The notes below the pieces were generated by a model that ran no database searches, was not told the origin of the DNA, and was given only the letters and a program-made list of their open reading frames with translations. A stretch of DNA of 64,000 nt, from the NCBI RefSeq assembly GCF_003670295.1, contig NZ_QXJG01000001.1:111882-175881 (forward strand), read 5' to 3'. This DNA comes from Helicobacter burdigaliensis (GTDB lineage Bacteria > Campylobacterota > Campylobacteria > Campylobacterales > Helicobacteraceae). The translations under genes and the position numbers were made by a program. Position 1 is the first letter of the stretch, and each line of letters opens with the position of its first letter. Shown here piece after piece: positions 29,286 through 38,965 of this stretch.

Positions 29286-29807
29286 ATGAAACAAATTCTC
29301 GTTTTATTCTCTCTCATCTTTCTTTTTTTAGGCTGTTCTAAACAAGCCCCCATTGCACAAATTCCTATGAAGCAAATTTGTAAAACTCCAGTGGCTACAC
29401 TTGATTTGCAATCTTTAAAAGTGGGGGAATTTAATGATTTAAAACTGCAAAAACAAGAAGTGCAAAAAGAAATTATCGCTTCATTAAAAAATAGTAATTG
29501 TTTTGAATTTGGGGTAAATTATGGCAAAGAATATAAGTTGGATGCTGTTTTTGGAAGTCTTTACACGCAAAAAGAGCAAGGAAATTTCTTTAAGCAAAAC
29601 TTTCAAAAAAATGCCATTATTGAAGTGCAATTCTCACTAAGTCGTTATAAAGAAAATCTTATATTCTTAGGCAAAACTACTTTAGATTCAACAAGTAGCA
29701 AGATTTTAGGTATGGGTGGAAATCAAGACTTTACTAAAGAAGACATTACAACAAGCCTGCAAAACGCTATCAATGCTGCCCTAAAGGATATTATCCAAAA
29801 TCTCTAG
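29286..29807 (+). CDS. Lipoprotein of unknown function
   Basis: A 173-residue lipoprotein. The signal peptide runs through residues 1-16 with Cys17 (FLGC). The mature part reads like a small periplasmic domain: VATLDLQSLKVGEFNDLKLQ is followed by a region predicting beta strands and a final ITTSLQNAINAALKDIIQNL. I do not recognise the family. The ATG is preceded by AAAAAGGACTAAA. A strong hairpin overlaps its stop, so it is probably monocistronic. Confidence 0.75.
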   Translation: MKQILVLFSLIFLFLGCSKQAPIAQIPMKQICKTPVATLDLQSLKVGEFNDLKLQKQEVQKEIIASLKNSNCFEFGVNYGKEYKLDAVFGSLYTQKEQGNFFKQNFQKNAIIEVQFSLSRYKENLIFLGKTTLDSTSSKILGMGGNQDFTKEDITTSLQNAINAALKDIIQNL

Positions 29808-29834
29808 TAAGACTTCCTTAAAAAGTCTTACTAG
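29804..29834 (+). terminator. Hairpin after the lipoprotein gene
   Basis: CTAGTAAGACTT and AAGTCTTACTAG form a perfect 12-bp stem around a seven-base loop, overlapping the stop codon at 29805-29807. The downstream sequence is A/T-rich without a pure T-run. Confidence 0.7.
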
Positions 29835-29899
29835 AAAATTTAAAGATTTTTTACTATACTTACAAAATTTTTAATCTATTTAAATTATGGAGCTTTTCA

Positions 29900-30925
29900 A
29901 TGAATTTTTCAAATTATCTTTCAAATCCTACTTTTATAGAAAGGTATATTCAAGCAAACATTTATCGTTATAGTCGCTTTTTAAAAGGTGAACGGAATCT
30001 AGCAAGAATCTATAAACTCCCTATTGCATTTTTTGCCAAAAAATTTTTTTTAGAAAACTATTTTAAAAAAAGGGTTTTAGAAGGTAAAATAGATATTCCT
30101 TATTTAGAGCTTGTTTTAACCACTAAATGCACGATGCGTTGTGAATCCTGTATGAATTTAATGCAATACTTTTCAAGCTCCAACCAATACTCTGCAACTT
30201 TTGAAGGAATTAAAGAAAGCATAGAAACTCTGCTTAGTAAAGTAGATACCATAGCACATTTAAGGATTATCGGTGGAGAGCCTTTAATTTTTAAAGATTT
30301 GCCAAAATTAGTAAATTATTTAGGAGCTAAAAAACAAATTTTAACACTCAATATCGTAACCAATGGAACTTTGGAGTTTAAAGAAGAACTACTTTTAAGC
30401 TTAAAAGCCATTAGAAAAAAGGCAAAAGTTACCATTTCTGATTACTCTTTCTCGCCCAATTTAAAGCTCACACTAAAGCACAATCAAATCTTCAATGCTC
30501 TAAAAAAGAATAAAATACCCTATCAATTCTTATGGGGTGCAAAAGATGCCACTTGGAAAGAACCCGGTAAGATTTACAAAAGAAATAGAACCAAAGAAGA
30601 AAATATCGCAAACTTTAAGGCTTGCGGAATGATTTGTGTAAGCCTTATGAGTAGCGAGGGCTTTAACGATGAGGGACAAAAAAATCTTGCCAAAAAGGGA
30701 GCGATTTTTGTCTGTCCTGTGGCTAGCTCTCTCTCACGCCTTAAAGGTCTAGAAGAATTTAGTGGCGATTTTATAAATCTAGAAGAAGATAAAAGTAGAT
30801 TTTTTGACTTTTATGCACAAGAGTTTTTTAAAGCTTGCGATTATTGCCATGATTATGCAAAAGAAAGAGGTGTTGTGCCTGTGGCTATCCAAACCAAAAA
30901 AGTTTTAGAATTAAAACCTGATTAA
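29900..30925 (+). CDS. Radical SAM protein, function unknown
   Basis: A 341-residue protein with the radical SAM 4Fe-4S motif CTMRCESC (CxxxCxxC, about residues 76-83) in ELVLTTKCTMRCESC. The glycine-rich SAM-binding loop is RIIGGEPLIFKDL (GGEP motif, about 130). Additional cysteines lie near the C terminus (ACGMICV, FVCPVAS, ACDYCHDY) and could hold an auxiliary cluster as in SPASM-type enzymes. No substrate peptide or partner gene is adjacent, so the reaction is unknown. Upstream is a -10-like TATACT at about 29853, and GGAGCTTTTCA precedes the ATG. Confidence 0.85.
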   Translation: MNFSNYLSNPTFIERYIQANIYRYSRFLKGERNLARIYKLPIAFFAKKFFLENYFKKRVLEGKIDIPYLELVLTTKCTMRCESCMNLMQYFSSSNQYSATFEGIKESIETLLSKVDTIAHLRIIGGEPLIFKDLPKLVNYLGAKKQILTLNIVTNGTLEFKEELLLSLKAIRKKAKVTISDYSFSPNLKLTLKHNQIFNALKKNKIPYQFLWGAKDATWKEPGKIYKRNRTKEENIANFKACGMICVSLMSSEGFNDEGQKNLAKKGAIFVCPVASSLSRLKGLEEFSGDFINLEEDKSRFFDFYAQEFFKACDYCHDYAKERGVVPVAIQTKKVLELKPD

Positions 30926-30995
30926 ATAAAGAAGTTTTTTGAATCAGCAAGATAGCATTATCCATCTAATAAAGCAAATTAATCAACTTACTTTA

Positions 30996-31022
30996 AAAGT
31001 CCCAAATAGATTTTTGGGCTTT
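30996..31022 (+). terminator. Terminator-like hairpin after the radical SAM gene
   Basis: AAAGTCCCAA pairs with TTGGGCTTT with one bulged base, around an AT-rich loop, 70 bases after the stop. It lies between converging genes and may also end the nap transcript. Confidence 0.55.
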
Positions 31023-31044
31023 ATATGAGCTTAATACTTTAAAC

Positions 31045-31410
31045 TTATTTCATTTTCTTAAAATGTTCTTCTATATTGCCACCATAGAAAATATTTTTAG
31101 CATCTATTTGTTCTTCTAAAATGTTTGGCACTTCTGAGCTTTGTTGCATTTTCTCTTCTAGATTCTCTAGCTCTTTTTGGTGATAGCTATACATCATTTG
31201 TGCTAAAATCACTCCCTCTTGTGCTTCCACTTGTTTTAAGGTTTTAATCTCTTCTTCAATGCAACTTGCCTCTATTGTAATCACAATCTTGCCACTTTCA
31301 TCTTTAAAATGGCATTCAACCCCTAAAATCTTAGGTAATCTCTCCCATAAGCTTTCCACATCTTTTGCTTTACACATTACTACTACGCTAGATACATTAT
31401 AGTCTTCCAT
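31045..31410 (-). CDS. napD: NapD, chaperone for NapA maturation
   Basis: A 121-residue cytoplasmic chaperone that binds the twin-arginine signal of NapA. It has the short ferredoxin-like NapD fold beginning YNVSSVVVMCKAKDVESLW and continuing GKIVITIEASCIEEEIKTL. The tail after residue 85 is longer than usual and acidic. The start is ATG 31410, which has GGGAG six bases upstream. An earlier in-frame TTG at 31431 overlaps that site and is not needed. It is the last gene of the nap operon, two bases after napL. Confidence 0.85.
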   Translation of the reverse strand: MEDYNVSSVVVMCKAKDVESLWERLPKILGVECHFKDESGKIVITIEASCIEEEIKTLKQVEAQEGVILAQMMYSYHQKELENLEEKMQQSSEVPNILEEQIDAKNIFYGGNIEEHFKKMK

Positions 31411-31412
31411 AT

Positions 31413-32375
31413 TTAACTCCCTAAATTCCAAAAATAAATATTCTTACCATCTTCTGCACTCACTAGCCATTTTTCTTCTAAAAAAATAATGTTATTTAGC
31501 ATATTTTGATGTGTTTTTAATCTTTTAACCTCTTTATCCTCTAAAAGATCATAAACCCTAATATCACTATTCTCATTAAAAGGATAAGCGATTTTAGTAG
31601 CTTCTTTATTTATACCCACACTATAAACCAAAAAATCAGCTTGTAATTTTTTGCTACTTTTATCTGTGTAAATTCCAACCACCCTATCTTGTCCCGCACT
31701 TACAAAGACTTTTTCCCCAAGTTTATTTTGTGCCATTTTTACTTGATAGACATTGTCTTTATTTGCATCTTCATAAGTTTTTATAATCTCACCATTTTGG
31801 GTATTGCCATAATATAAAATCCCCGATTCACAAGAAGCGATAAACTCTTTTCTATCTTCACTCAAAGAAAAATCTGAAAAACTAGCTTCAGAAATCTGTT
31901 TTTGGTATAGATTATTTTTATTTTCTAAATCATAAAGCATAATTTCATTACTAGCAAGAGCTAAAAATAAATGTTTTTTATCTACAAATCCCGCCTTTTT
32001 AATATTAAGAGAATCTTTGCTTGAGAAAATTTGTATAAGCTTTTCTCCATAGATAAAAAGATTTTTGCCCCCATCATCTCCTTGAGAAAGGATTAAAATT
32101 TGATTATCCAATACATCAAGTGAAAAGATTTTTGGATAAATATTCTCTCCAAAATAATTATGAATTTTTTCTAGTTGAAAGATTTTAGAAGCCTTAAATT
32201 TTTGAGTATCCTTTTCCCATTTTATCGCATAAATGCTACCATTATCACTTCCTGCCAGCAGCACTCCATTATCTTCTATTAAGGTAGTAACATTCTCATC
32301 TAGCTCTAATCTATACTCTAAACTTTGCCCCATTAAAAACCCCACCATAAAAATAAAAACCAAAACAATCTTCAT
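31413..32375 (-). CDS. napL: NapL, periplasmic beta-propeller-like protein of nitrate reduction
   Basis: A 320-residue exported protein with signal peptide MKIVLVFIFMVGFLMGQS. WD40/PQQ-like repeats run through the chain (LLAGSDNGSIYAIKW, EFIASCESGILYYGN, FVSAGQDRVVGIY, WLVSAEDGKNIYFWNLGS). NapL is found in nap operons of Campylobacterota; its biochemical role is poorly defined. It lies between napF and napD with GGAG before the ATG. Confidence 0.85.
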   Translation of the reverse strand: MKIVLVFIFMVGFLMGQSLEYRLELDENVTTLIEDNGVLLAGSDNGSIYAIKWEKDTQKFKASKIFQLEKIHNYFGENIYPKIFSLDVLDNQILILSQGDDGGKNLFIYGEKLIQIFSSKDSLNIKKAGFVDKKHLFLALASNEIMLYDLENKNNLYQKQISEASFSDFSLSEDRKEFIASCESGILYYGNTQNGEIIKTYEDANKDNVYQVKMAQNKLGEKVFVSAGQDRVVGIYTDKSSKKLQADFLVYSVGINKEATKIAYPFNENSDIRVYDLLEDKEVKRLKTHQNMLNNIIFLEEKWLVSAEDGKNIYFWNLGS

Positions 32376-32378
32376 CGT

Positions 32379-32879
32379 TTAACTCCAAATAATCGCATAA
32401 GTTGGACAAGCACTTATGCAAAATCCACAACCTATACAACTTTCTTCTATTACTGGATAAAACATCCCTGTAAATAAAATCACATCTTTTTTTTCAGTTA
32501 TACTTTGACATATATCTTTGCAAGTAAAACACATAGTTTTCTGATATGCTAAGCATTTTAGCGCATCAATAGAAAATTTTACATTCCAATTTGGATTTTC
32601 TTGCACTTTTAAGACATCATATTCACAAACCTTAGCACATTCTTGACAAAGAGTGCAACCTCTAGTTGTAAAATCTACATAGGGCATACCCTCTTTTTCT
32701 TTAATAATGCCCTCTTGATAAAGTTTACTAGAATCTTCACAAGCCTTTATACAAGCCTTATCACACTCTTTACAAAATTTATCAAAAAGGCTTCTATCTT
32801 CATTATAAGGAGGGAGAATACAAATCTCTTTTTTGCTTCCTTTGCTAAATAGATTAAATATCTCCCTTCTTTTTAGCAT
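32379..32879 (-). CDS. napF: NapF-type ferredoxin
   Basis: A 166-residue cytoplasmic iron-sulfur protein with several cysteine clusters: CKECDKACIKAC, RGCTLCQECAKVCEYD, CFTCKDIC and the C-terminal CIGCGFCISACP. This is the arrangement of NapF, thought to assist NapA cluster or cofactor assembly. No signal peptide is present. Its ATG overlaps the napB stop (TAATG-type). Confidence 0.88.
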   Translation of the reverse strand: MLKRREIFNLFSKGSKKEICILPPYNEDRSLFDKFCKECDKACIKACEDSSKLYQEGIIKEKEGMPYVDFTTRGCTLCQECAKVCEYDVLKVQENPNWNVKFSIDALKCLAYQKTMCFTCKDICQSITEKKDVILFTGMFYPVIEESCIGCGFCISACPTYAIIWS

Positions 32880-33406
32880 TATTTTACACCCTCATTTAAA
32901 ACATCTAAAAGATTAGATTTAGAAACTCCATCTTTTTGACGAAATTCTGGAGAAAAATTATTTTTAACCAAAGGTTCTGCATTCACTTGTGGCACATGAC
33001 AAGCTACGCAATTAAAGCGATTTTCATCCATTTTTTCTTTTAAATCCTTATGGGTTCTAAAGTTATAAAAATGCGATTTTGGCATAGAGATAGCCCCCAC
33101 TGCTTCTGCAATCTCTGGCAAATGACAAGAAGTGCAAGAGTTATTTTCTTTAGTAATAGGCAATAATCCTTCTACACTATGAGAAATCAAAGGAGGTGCA
33201 TTTTCAAAAGATCTTTGCAAAAGAGTGGATTCTCCTGCTGCTTTTGCATCTTCATAATCAAAAGCTTGGATATTAGCTTCTTCATTAAAAAGCGTGCTTT
33301 TTCTAAGTCCAAGCTCTTCTTCACTGATTCCCTGCTTACCCGCTTGACAACCAAAAAATATTAATGCCAAAGCCATAGAGGCTAAAAATACTTTTTTATA
33401 GTTCAT
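32879..33406 (-). CDS. napB: NapB, diheme cytochrome c subunit of periplasmic nitrate reductase
   Basis: A 175-residue periplasmic cytochrome that passes electrons to NapA. There are two heme-binding motifs, CTSCH and CVACH. The N terminus is a signal peptide (MNYKKVFLASMALALIF) that ends FFGCQAGK; the cysteine there could make it a lipoprotein, though phenylalanine at -3 is a poor lipobox. The ATG at 33406 has AAAGGA six bases upstream. A TTG at 33424 is in frame but overlaps that site. It overlaps napH by 11 bases. Confidence 0.92.
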   Translation of the reverse strand: MNYKKVFLASMALALIFFGCQAGKQGISEEELGLRKSTLFNEEANIQAFDYEDAKAAGESTLLQRSFENAPPLISHSVEGLLPITKENNSCTSCHLPEIAEAVGAISMPKSHFYNFRTHKDLKEKMDENRFNCVACHVPQVNAEPLVKNNFSPEFRQKDGVSKSNLLDVLNEGVK

Positions 33407-34211
33407 TATTTTTCCTTTTTGCAAAATTTACTAGATTAAATTTAAGTGCATTATCTTCGCACACTTCTATACATCTTCCGCATACTATACATTCTCCTGC
33501 ATTTATAAAGCCACTTTGTTTGCCCACTAAGTTTAATACTTGTTTTTCTGGACAAATCTTTTTGCATTCTAAGCAGTTTGTGCACGAGCTAAAATCGTAT
33601 TGAACTTTTAAAAGTGCAAAGCGACCTATTAGGGAATAAAAAGCTCCAAGCGGACATAAATGCCCACAAAAGCCATTTTTTACCACAAATAAATCAAATA
33701 AAAACACAACCAACACACCAAAAATCCCAAGTCCAAAGCCAAATATCAATCCCCTATGCAATATTCCAATAGGACTGATAGCTTCAAATGCTGCTAATCC
33801 AAAGATACTTGAAAGCACTAAAGAAAGTAATAAAATATAATAACGCAAACTCCTTTTTAAGCTAAGTGTGCTATTTAGCTTATCAGTCTTTAAAATCCTT
33901 CTCAAAAAATTTGCAAAATCTGTAACTAAATTTAGCGGACATACATAAGCACAAAATGCCCTCCTTATCAATAAGCCATAAATTAATACAATAATTAAAG
34001 CTCCAATAAGTGCATTTAAGCCCACAATAGCCCCACTAAAAGTTAATTGCAAAATCGCAAAAGGATCGCTTAAAGGAATGGTATTAAAAACTAAAGAGGA
34101 GCTAAGATTCCCTTTTAGTATCCAAAAACCTTGATAAGTCCCTAAAATATACAAAACTATTAAACCAATTTGGATTATTCTTCTAAAAATCAAAAATCTA
34201 TATTTTTTCAT
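33396..34211 (-). CDS. napH: NapH, membrane quinol-oxidising iron-sulfur protein
   Basis: A 271-residue inner-membrane protein with about four to five helices and two CxxxCP motifs (CAYVCPLN and CGHLCPLG) in cytoplasmic loops. A C-terminal pair of 4Fe-4S motifs follows (CTNCLECKKICP and CIVCGRCIEVCE). With NapG it forms the quinol dehydrogenase that replaces NapC, which is absent here as in other Campylobacterota. GGAGGAATTTTAAA precedes the ATG. Confidence 0.93.
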   Translation of the reverse strand: MKKYRFLIFRRIIQIGLIVLYILGTYQGFWILKGNLSSSLVFNTIPLSDPFAILQLTFSGAIVGLNALIGALIIVLIYGLLIRRAFCAYVCPLNLVTDFANFLRRILKTDKLNSTLSLKRSLRYYILLLSLVLSSIFGLAAFEAISPIGILHRGLIFGFGLGIFGVLVVFLFDLFVVKNGFCGHLCPLGAFYSLIGRFALLKVQYDFSSCTNCLECKKICPEKQVLNLVGKQSGFINAGECIVCGRCIEVCEDNALKFNLVNFAKRKNNEL

Positions 34212-34212
34212 T

Positions 34213-34986
34213 TTAAAATTCCTCCGTGTTTAAATAATCTTGTATTTGTTTGTTTTTATCTAGGGATAAATCTTTGGTTTTAAGATTTTCTAAGCGTCTT
34301 TCATCTTCTTTCTCCCAACCTTTAATATAATTCTCCCCTACTTCTCCTAAAGCCAAATGGCGTGGCATAACTCTAATAGCCGCTTTTTTGGTAATGCAAG
34401 CATTTTCACACATTCCACATCCAGTGCAAACTTCACTCATAACTACTGGCAATAAAAATGAATGTTTGCCTGTGCGTTCATTGCGTTTTAATTCTAATAC
34501 AATAGCTTCTCCCATTAAAGGACAAGCACGATAACATGCATCACATTGTATCCCCCAAAAAGCCACACAATTTTCTTTATCTACAATAGCAACCCCCATT
34601 TTAGCTTTATTAATTTCTAATAAACCTTTTTCGTTGCTTACTAAACTTGTATCTAAAGCCTTAGTGGGACATATTGGCACACAGGGAATATCCACGCACA
34701 TTTTACAAGGAATCTCTCTAGGGATAAAATAAGGTGTTCCGCTAACTATTGCCTCTCCTTGTGTTGCTAACTTCAAAGTTCCAAAAGGGCAAGCTTCTAC
34801 ACATAAACCACATTTAATACAATGTTTTAAAAACTCTTCTTCATCTAGGGCTGCAGGTGGTCGCAAAACAAAAACATTAGCTTTTGCTTCACCTAAATAT
34901 GCACTCCACACTAAGCCGCCCATTAGAGTAAGTGCAATCGCTTTAGCACCATTTAATAAGAACTTTCTTCTTGTTAGCTCTTCCAC
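34213..34986 (-). CDS. napG: NapG, periplasmic 4Fe-4S ferredoxin of nitrate reduction
   Basis: A 257-residue protein with a twin-arginine-type N terminus (TRRKFLLNGAKAIALTLMGGLVWS) and four cysteine clusters: CIKCGLCVEACP, CKMCVDIPCVPICP, CDACYRACP and CTGCGMCENACI. It carries electrons from NapH to NapB. The start is GTG at 34986, three bases after the napA stop, with AAGG inside the last napA codons. No ATG gives an intact twin-arginine signal. Confidence 0.93.
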   Translation of the reverse strand: MEELTRRKFLLNGAKAIALTLMGGLVWSAYLGEAKANVFVLRPPAALDEEEFLKHCIKCGLCVEACPFGTLKLATQGEAIVSGTPYFIPREIPCKMCVDIPCVPICPTKALDTSLVSNEKGLLEINKAKMGVAIVDKENCVAFWGIQCDACYRACPLMGEAIVLELKRNERTGKHSFLLPVVMSEVCTGCGMCENACITKKAAIRVMPRHLALGEVGENYIKGWEKEDERRLENLKTKDLSLDKNKQIQDYLNTEEF

Positions 34987-34989
34987 ACT

Positions 34990-37770
34990 TTATGCCTTAT
35001 AGATTTTAACAGCACATTTTTTAAAATCTGTCTGCTTAGAAATCGGACAAGTAGCATCAAGACAAACTTTATTGATATATACTTTCTCATCAAACCAAGG
35101 CACATATACTAATCCCTTAGGAGGACGATTTCTACCACGCATATCTACTCTTGCTTTAACCTTACCTCTTCTTGATTCTACCCAAACAGCTTCATTTTGC
35201 TTTATGCCTAAGTTCTCGCCATCTTCTGGATTCATATAGCATAAAGCTTCTGGAACCGCACGATAAAGCTCTGGAACTCTCATAGTCATCGTTCCACTAT
35301 GCCAATGCTCTAAAACCCTACCTGTGCTAAGCCAAAATGGATATTCTTTGCTAGGCATTTCAGGTGGATCCATATAAGGGCGGAAGAATATTTTTGCTTT
35401 ATTTTTCAAAGAATATTTTTCTTGTGTCTTTGGAGCAATTAAATCCCCTCTAGGCACCTCTTTGCCAAAAGTTCCATAAAATGCAAAATCACCATTATTT
35501 GCTTTTCTTGCATAATAATCATATTTTGCATTAAATCTCCATTGTGTTTCTTTGCCATCAACCACTGGCCACCTTAATCCTCTAACTCTATGGTATGTAT
35601 CAAAATCAGCTAAGTCATGCCCATGCCCTATACCAAATTTTCTATACTCTTCCCATAAATATTTTTGGATAAAAAATCCATATCCTTTAAAGACTTTTCC
35701 ATCACTTCCTACCACTTCTCTGCTATCGCCTAGAACTTCAGAATTTAGAGCATCTTTTAAAAGTTTATCATTAATTTTATAGCTTTGTGCTTCTTTGTTT
35801 GCAAATAGCACTTCAAAAAGTGTAGAATCTTCGCTATAGCCCATCTTTTTAGCTTCTTCTAACACATTAGGTAAGGTTAGCTTATCATTAATTTTTTGCT
35901 CTTTCCATACTTCTTTTAATGTAAAGCGTTTAGAAAACTCTAAAATCTGCCAAGTATCACTCATAGCCTCCCCTTGTGGCAATACTTGTTGTTTCCAATG
36001 TTGTGTTCTTCGCTCTGCATTTCCATAAGCACCCCATTTTTCATAAATCATAGCAACAGGTAATATTAAATCTGCAACTTTTGCAGAAATCCCAGGATAC
36101 GCATCTGAAACTACAATAAAATTATCCATCTCTCTTGCAGCTTTTATCCAGTGGTTTGCATTTGCTGTATTTTGCCATGGATTATTTACTTGCACCCATG
36201 CCCATTTAATCTTGCCATCTTCCAAATCTCTCATAATTTGCATAAAATGAGATCCCATTTGTGGATTAATCGTGCCTTGTGGAAGCTTCCAAATTTTTTC
36301 ACTAATTTCTCTATGCTTTTTGTTTGCTACTACCATATCTGCTGGTAATCTATGAGAAAATGTCCCCACTTCCCTTGCAGTTCCACACGCACTTGGTTGC
36401 CCCGTTAGAGAGAATGCTCCACTTCCGGGTTTTGCTTGTTTTCCAAGGAGCATATGCACCATATAGCTTTGCTCATTTACCCAAGTTCCTCTTGTGTGTT
36501 GATTCATTCCCATTGTCCAAAAGCTTACAATTTTTCTATTTTTCTCAATATAGAAATTCGCGAGCTGTTGTAATTTTTCTTTAAAGGAATCTAAGCTCTC
36601 ATTTTCATTTCCTTTAGCGATTTTAGCAACAAAATCAAGCGTATAAGGTTCTAATGCTTTTTTAAACTCTTCAAAGCTAATTTCCCAATGATCTCCTGCT
36701 TGTGCGTTATGTTTATTTTCCATAACATCGCCACTTTTTAGCCCTAAATACCTTAAAGTTACACCCTCATTTTCGCTAATAACTTTTGATTTTTCTTTAG
36801 AAGCGGTATCTAGCTCTTCTTGTTTATATTTTGCATGCTTGATATTTGTTCTCATTCCATAGCCAATATCTGCATAGCCTGTTGTAAAGATACAATTTTT
36901 CTTTACAAAATCCCAATCAATCGCTTTTTCATTATTATAAACAATCTCTCTAGCAATAAAATTCCAAATTGCTAAATCTGTATGGGGCTTAAAAACAATT
37001 TCAATATCTGCTAAATCCGAAGTTCTATTCGTATAAGGTGTTAAATTGATGACTTTAACTCTATCTGCGTTTGAAAGCTTTCTATCGGTTACTCTTGACC
37101 ACAAAATGGGGTGCATTTCTGCCATATTTGCCCCCCAAGTAACAATAGTATCGGTTAGCTCAATATCATCATAACAGCCTGCTGGCTCATCAATACCAAA
37201 TGTTTCCATAAAGCCAACAACCGCACTTGCCATACAATGTCTAGCATTAGGATCTAAATTATTACTTCTAAAGCCACCTTTTATAAGCTTAGCTGCTGCA
37301 TATCCTTCTTGAATAGTATATTGCCCAGAGCCAAATACACCAATTCCCGTTGGTCCAAGCTCATTATAAGCTTCTTTAAACTTTTGCGCCATAACATCAA
37401 AGGCCTTTTGCCAAGAGATAGGCTGGAATTTACCCTTTTTGTCAAATTCGCCCTTAGAATTTACACGCATTAAAGGAACTCTTAATCTATCCTCTCCATA
37501 CATAATCTTTGCATTAAAATATCCTTTAATGCAGTTTAATCCTCTATTAACAGGAGCTGATGGATCACCTTTAACTGCTACAATTTGTCCATCTTTTGTA
37601 GCTACCATAATCCCACAACCCGTTCCGCAAAATCTACATACACTCTTATCCCATTTCCAATTTGCTTCAGCACTTTGAGCCTTAGCCAAACTTGAAGTAG
37701 GCACACTAATACCAACTGCACTTGCAGCACTCGCAGCCGCTGCTGTTTTTAGAAAAGATCGTCTATCCAT
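34990..37770 (-). CDS. napA: NapA, catalytic subunit of periplasmic nitrate reductase
   Basis: A 926-residue molybdenum bis-MGD enzyme reducing nitrate to nitrite. The twin-arginine signal is [17 protein letters not shown] (residues 2-18). The 4Fe-4S motif is [12 protein letters not shown] with the later cysteine in GLNCIKGYF. The molybdenum cysteine is in [20 protein letters not shown]. The long C-terminal part carries the MGD-binding domain ([17 protein letters not shown]). The ATG at 37770 has GGAGG eight bases upstream; an in-frame TTG six bases earlier sits too close to that site. It is first in napAGHBFLD. Confidence 0.97.
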   Translation of the reverse strand: MDRRSFLKTAAAASAASAVGISVPTSSLAKAQSAEANWKWDKSVCRFCGTGCGIMVATKDGQIVAVKGDPSAPVNRGLNCIKGYFNAKIMYGEDRLRVPLMRVNSKGEFDKKGKFQPISWQKAFDVMAQKFKEAYNELGPTGIGVFGSGQYTIQEGYAAAKLIKGGFRSNNLDPNARHCMASAVVGFMETFGIDEPAGCYDDIELTDTIVTWGANMAEMHPILWSRVTDRKLSNADRVKVINLTPYTNRTSDLADIEIVFKPHTDLAIWNFIAREIVYNNEKAIDWDFVKKNCIFTTGYADIGYGMRTNIKHAKYKQEELDTASKEKSKVISENEGVTLRYLGLKSGDVMENKHNAQAGDHWEISFEEFKKALEPYTLDFVAKIAKGNENESLDSFKEKLQQLANFYIEKNRKIVSFWTMGMNQHTRGTWVNEQSYMVHMLLGKQAKPGSGAFSLTGQPSACGTAREVGTFSHRLPADMVVANKKHREISEKIWKLPQGTINPQMGSHFMQIMRDLEDGKIKWAWVQVNNPWQNTANANHWIKAAREMDNFIVVSDAYPGISAKVADLILPVAMIYEKWGAYGNAERRTQHWKQQVLPQGEAMSDTWQILEFSKRFTLKEVWKEQKINDKLTLPNVLEEAKKMGYSEDSTLFEVLFANKEAQSYKINDKLLKDALNSEVLGDSREVVGSDGKVFKGYGFFIQKYLWEEYRKFGIGHGHDLADFDTYHRVRGLRWPVVDGKETQWRFNAKYDYYARKANNGDFAFYGTFGKEVPRGDLIAPKTQEKYSLKNKAKIFFRPYMDPPEMPSKEYPFWLSTGRVLEHWHSGTMTMRVPELYRAVPEALCYMNPEDGENLGIKQNEAVWVESRRGKVKARVDMRGRNRPPKGLVYVPWFDEKVYINKVCLDATCPISKQTDFKKCAVKIYKA

Positions 37771-37815
37771 CAGCAAAACCTCCTATTTTTCAAAATAGCA
37801 TTAAATGCTATAAAG

Positions 37816-37821
37816 ATTCTA
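37816..37821 (-). promoter_or_regulatory. -10 element of the nap promoter
   Basis: TAGAAT on the minus strand predicts transcription from about 37809, leaving a 38-base leader before the napA ATG. With this start, the FNR/CRP-like box at 37844-37857 is centred at -41.5. Confidence 0.6.
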
Positions 37822-37843
37822 AAAAGTTTATAAAATGAAAGCC

Positions 37844-37857
37844 TTGATTTATGTCAA
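37844..37857. promoter_or_regulatory. FNR/CRP-family box upstream of napA
   Basis: TTGATTTATGTCAA matches the FNR pattern TTGAT-N4-ATCAA with one deviation. Its centre is 41.5 bases before the start predicted from the -10 at 37816-37821, the classical class II activator position. Which regulator binds is unknown; no such gene is in the window. Confidence 0.7.
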
Positions 37858-37957
37858 TATATATTTTAAGATATTTTTAAAAGAATAAGATTGTAGGAAT
37901 TTTTGCCTAAAATAAAAATGGAGGTTTTTATTTTAGACTTCACTTTTTGTAACATTT

Positions 37958-38917
37958 TTATTTAATCATAAATTTATGGAGTGCTTCTTCAATTTCAATA
38001 GGATTAGATTTAGAAATAAATTCATCTGCATTCAAAGATTTTGCCATATCTTCATTAGAGCTACCGCTCATAGAAGAATTTACAATAATAGGAATATGGG
38101 AAGTTTTTGGAGTGGCTTTAACTTGTTTAATAACTTCAAAACCACTTGCTTCTGGCATCTCTAAGTCTGTAATAATCGCCCCAATATGCGTAATATCCGT
38201 CTCCTCATCAAATATATAATCTAAAAGTTGTTGTCCATTTACAAAAGTTCTATATTCTACACCTAATTTATTTAAAATATTTTGCATAGTTTTAATAACG
38301 CTTGGAGAATCATCTGCTAACAATATTTCTTTAGAGCTTTGGATTTGTCTTATTTTAGTAATTTCATCATTTTTTTCATCTTCAATCCATGGAAAAACAT
38401 CTACAAGCATTTTTTCAATATCCACAACTTGCACTAAACTTCCATCAAAATATCTTGTTCTACTTACTAATTTTGTGTTCAATCCTGAATTTCCTATTCC
38501 TGCACTTTGTTCAATTTCTGTCCATTTTTTATTTAAGATTCTATCTGCTTCATAAATTCTAACCCCAACCGTCCATTTAGAAAATTCACAAATCATAATT
38601 ACTTCATCTTCTCCCTCTTCTCTTTTAATGCCATACCCTTCTAAATTTTTCTCCTTATTTCTTGCATCATAAAAAAACCATTTTCTTAAATCAATAAGAG
38701 GAATTGTAAGCTCTCTTATAGTAATAAGCCCCTCCACTAAAGAACTACCTTCATGTGAAACCACGGTAATATCCCCACGATATTTCACAACTTCCCTTAT
38801 TTTAAAGACATTTACAGCATATAAATCTTTATCTTTTTCTAGCCTAAAACATAGCAACTGCAGTTCATTATTTCTATGAAGATTAGTAATTTGATCAACA
38901 TTTGATAAATTAGACAT
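37958..38917 (-). CDS. cheV: CheV chemotaxis coupling protein
   Basis: A 319-residue cytoplasmic protein. The CheW-like domain (about 18-165; LQLLCFRLEKDKDLYAVNVF, then VEGLITIRELTIPLIDLRKW) joins a receiver domain (about 190-319; EILLADDSPSVIKTMQNIL). The phospho-acceptor aspartate is in GAIITDLEMPEASGFEVIKQ and the conserved lysine in FISKSNPIE. It couples receptors to CheA and may buffer signalling. Helicobacters usually have several CheV paralogues, and which one this is cannot be told. AAGGATTTTTGCT precedes the ATG. Confidence 0.93.
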   Translation of the reverse strand: MSNLSNVDQITNLHRNNELQLLCFRLEKDKDLYAVNVFKIREVVKYRGDITVVSHEGSSLVEGLITIRELTIPLIDLRKWFFYDARNKEKNLEGYGIKREEGEDEVIMICEFSKWTVGVRIYEADRILNKKWTEIEQSAGIGNSGLNTKLVSRTRYFDGSLVQVVDIEKMLVDVFPWIEDEKNDEITKIRQIQSSKEILLADDSPSVIKTMQNILNKLGVEYRTFVNGQQLLDYIFDEETDITHIGAIITDLEMPEASGFEVIKQVKATPKTSHIPIIVNSSMSGSSNEDMAKSLNADEFISKSNPIEIEEALHKFMIK

Positions 38918-38965
38918 AGCAAAAATCCTTATTGTAAAATTAACTTATTATATCATATTTTATTT

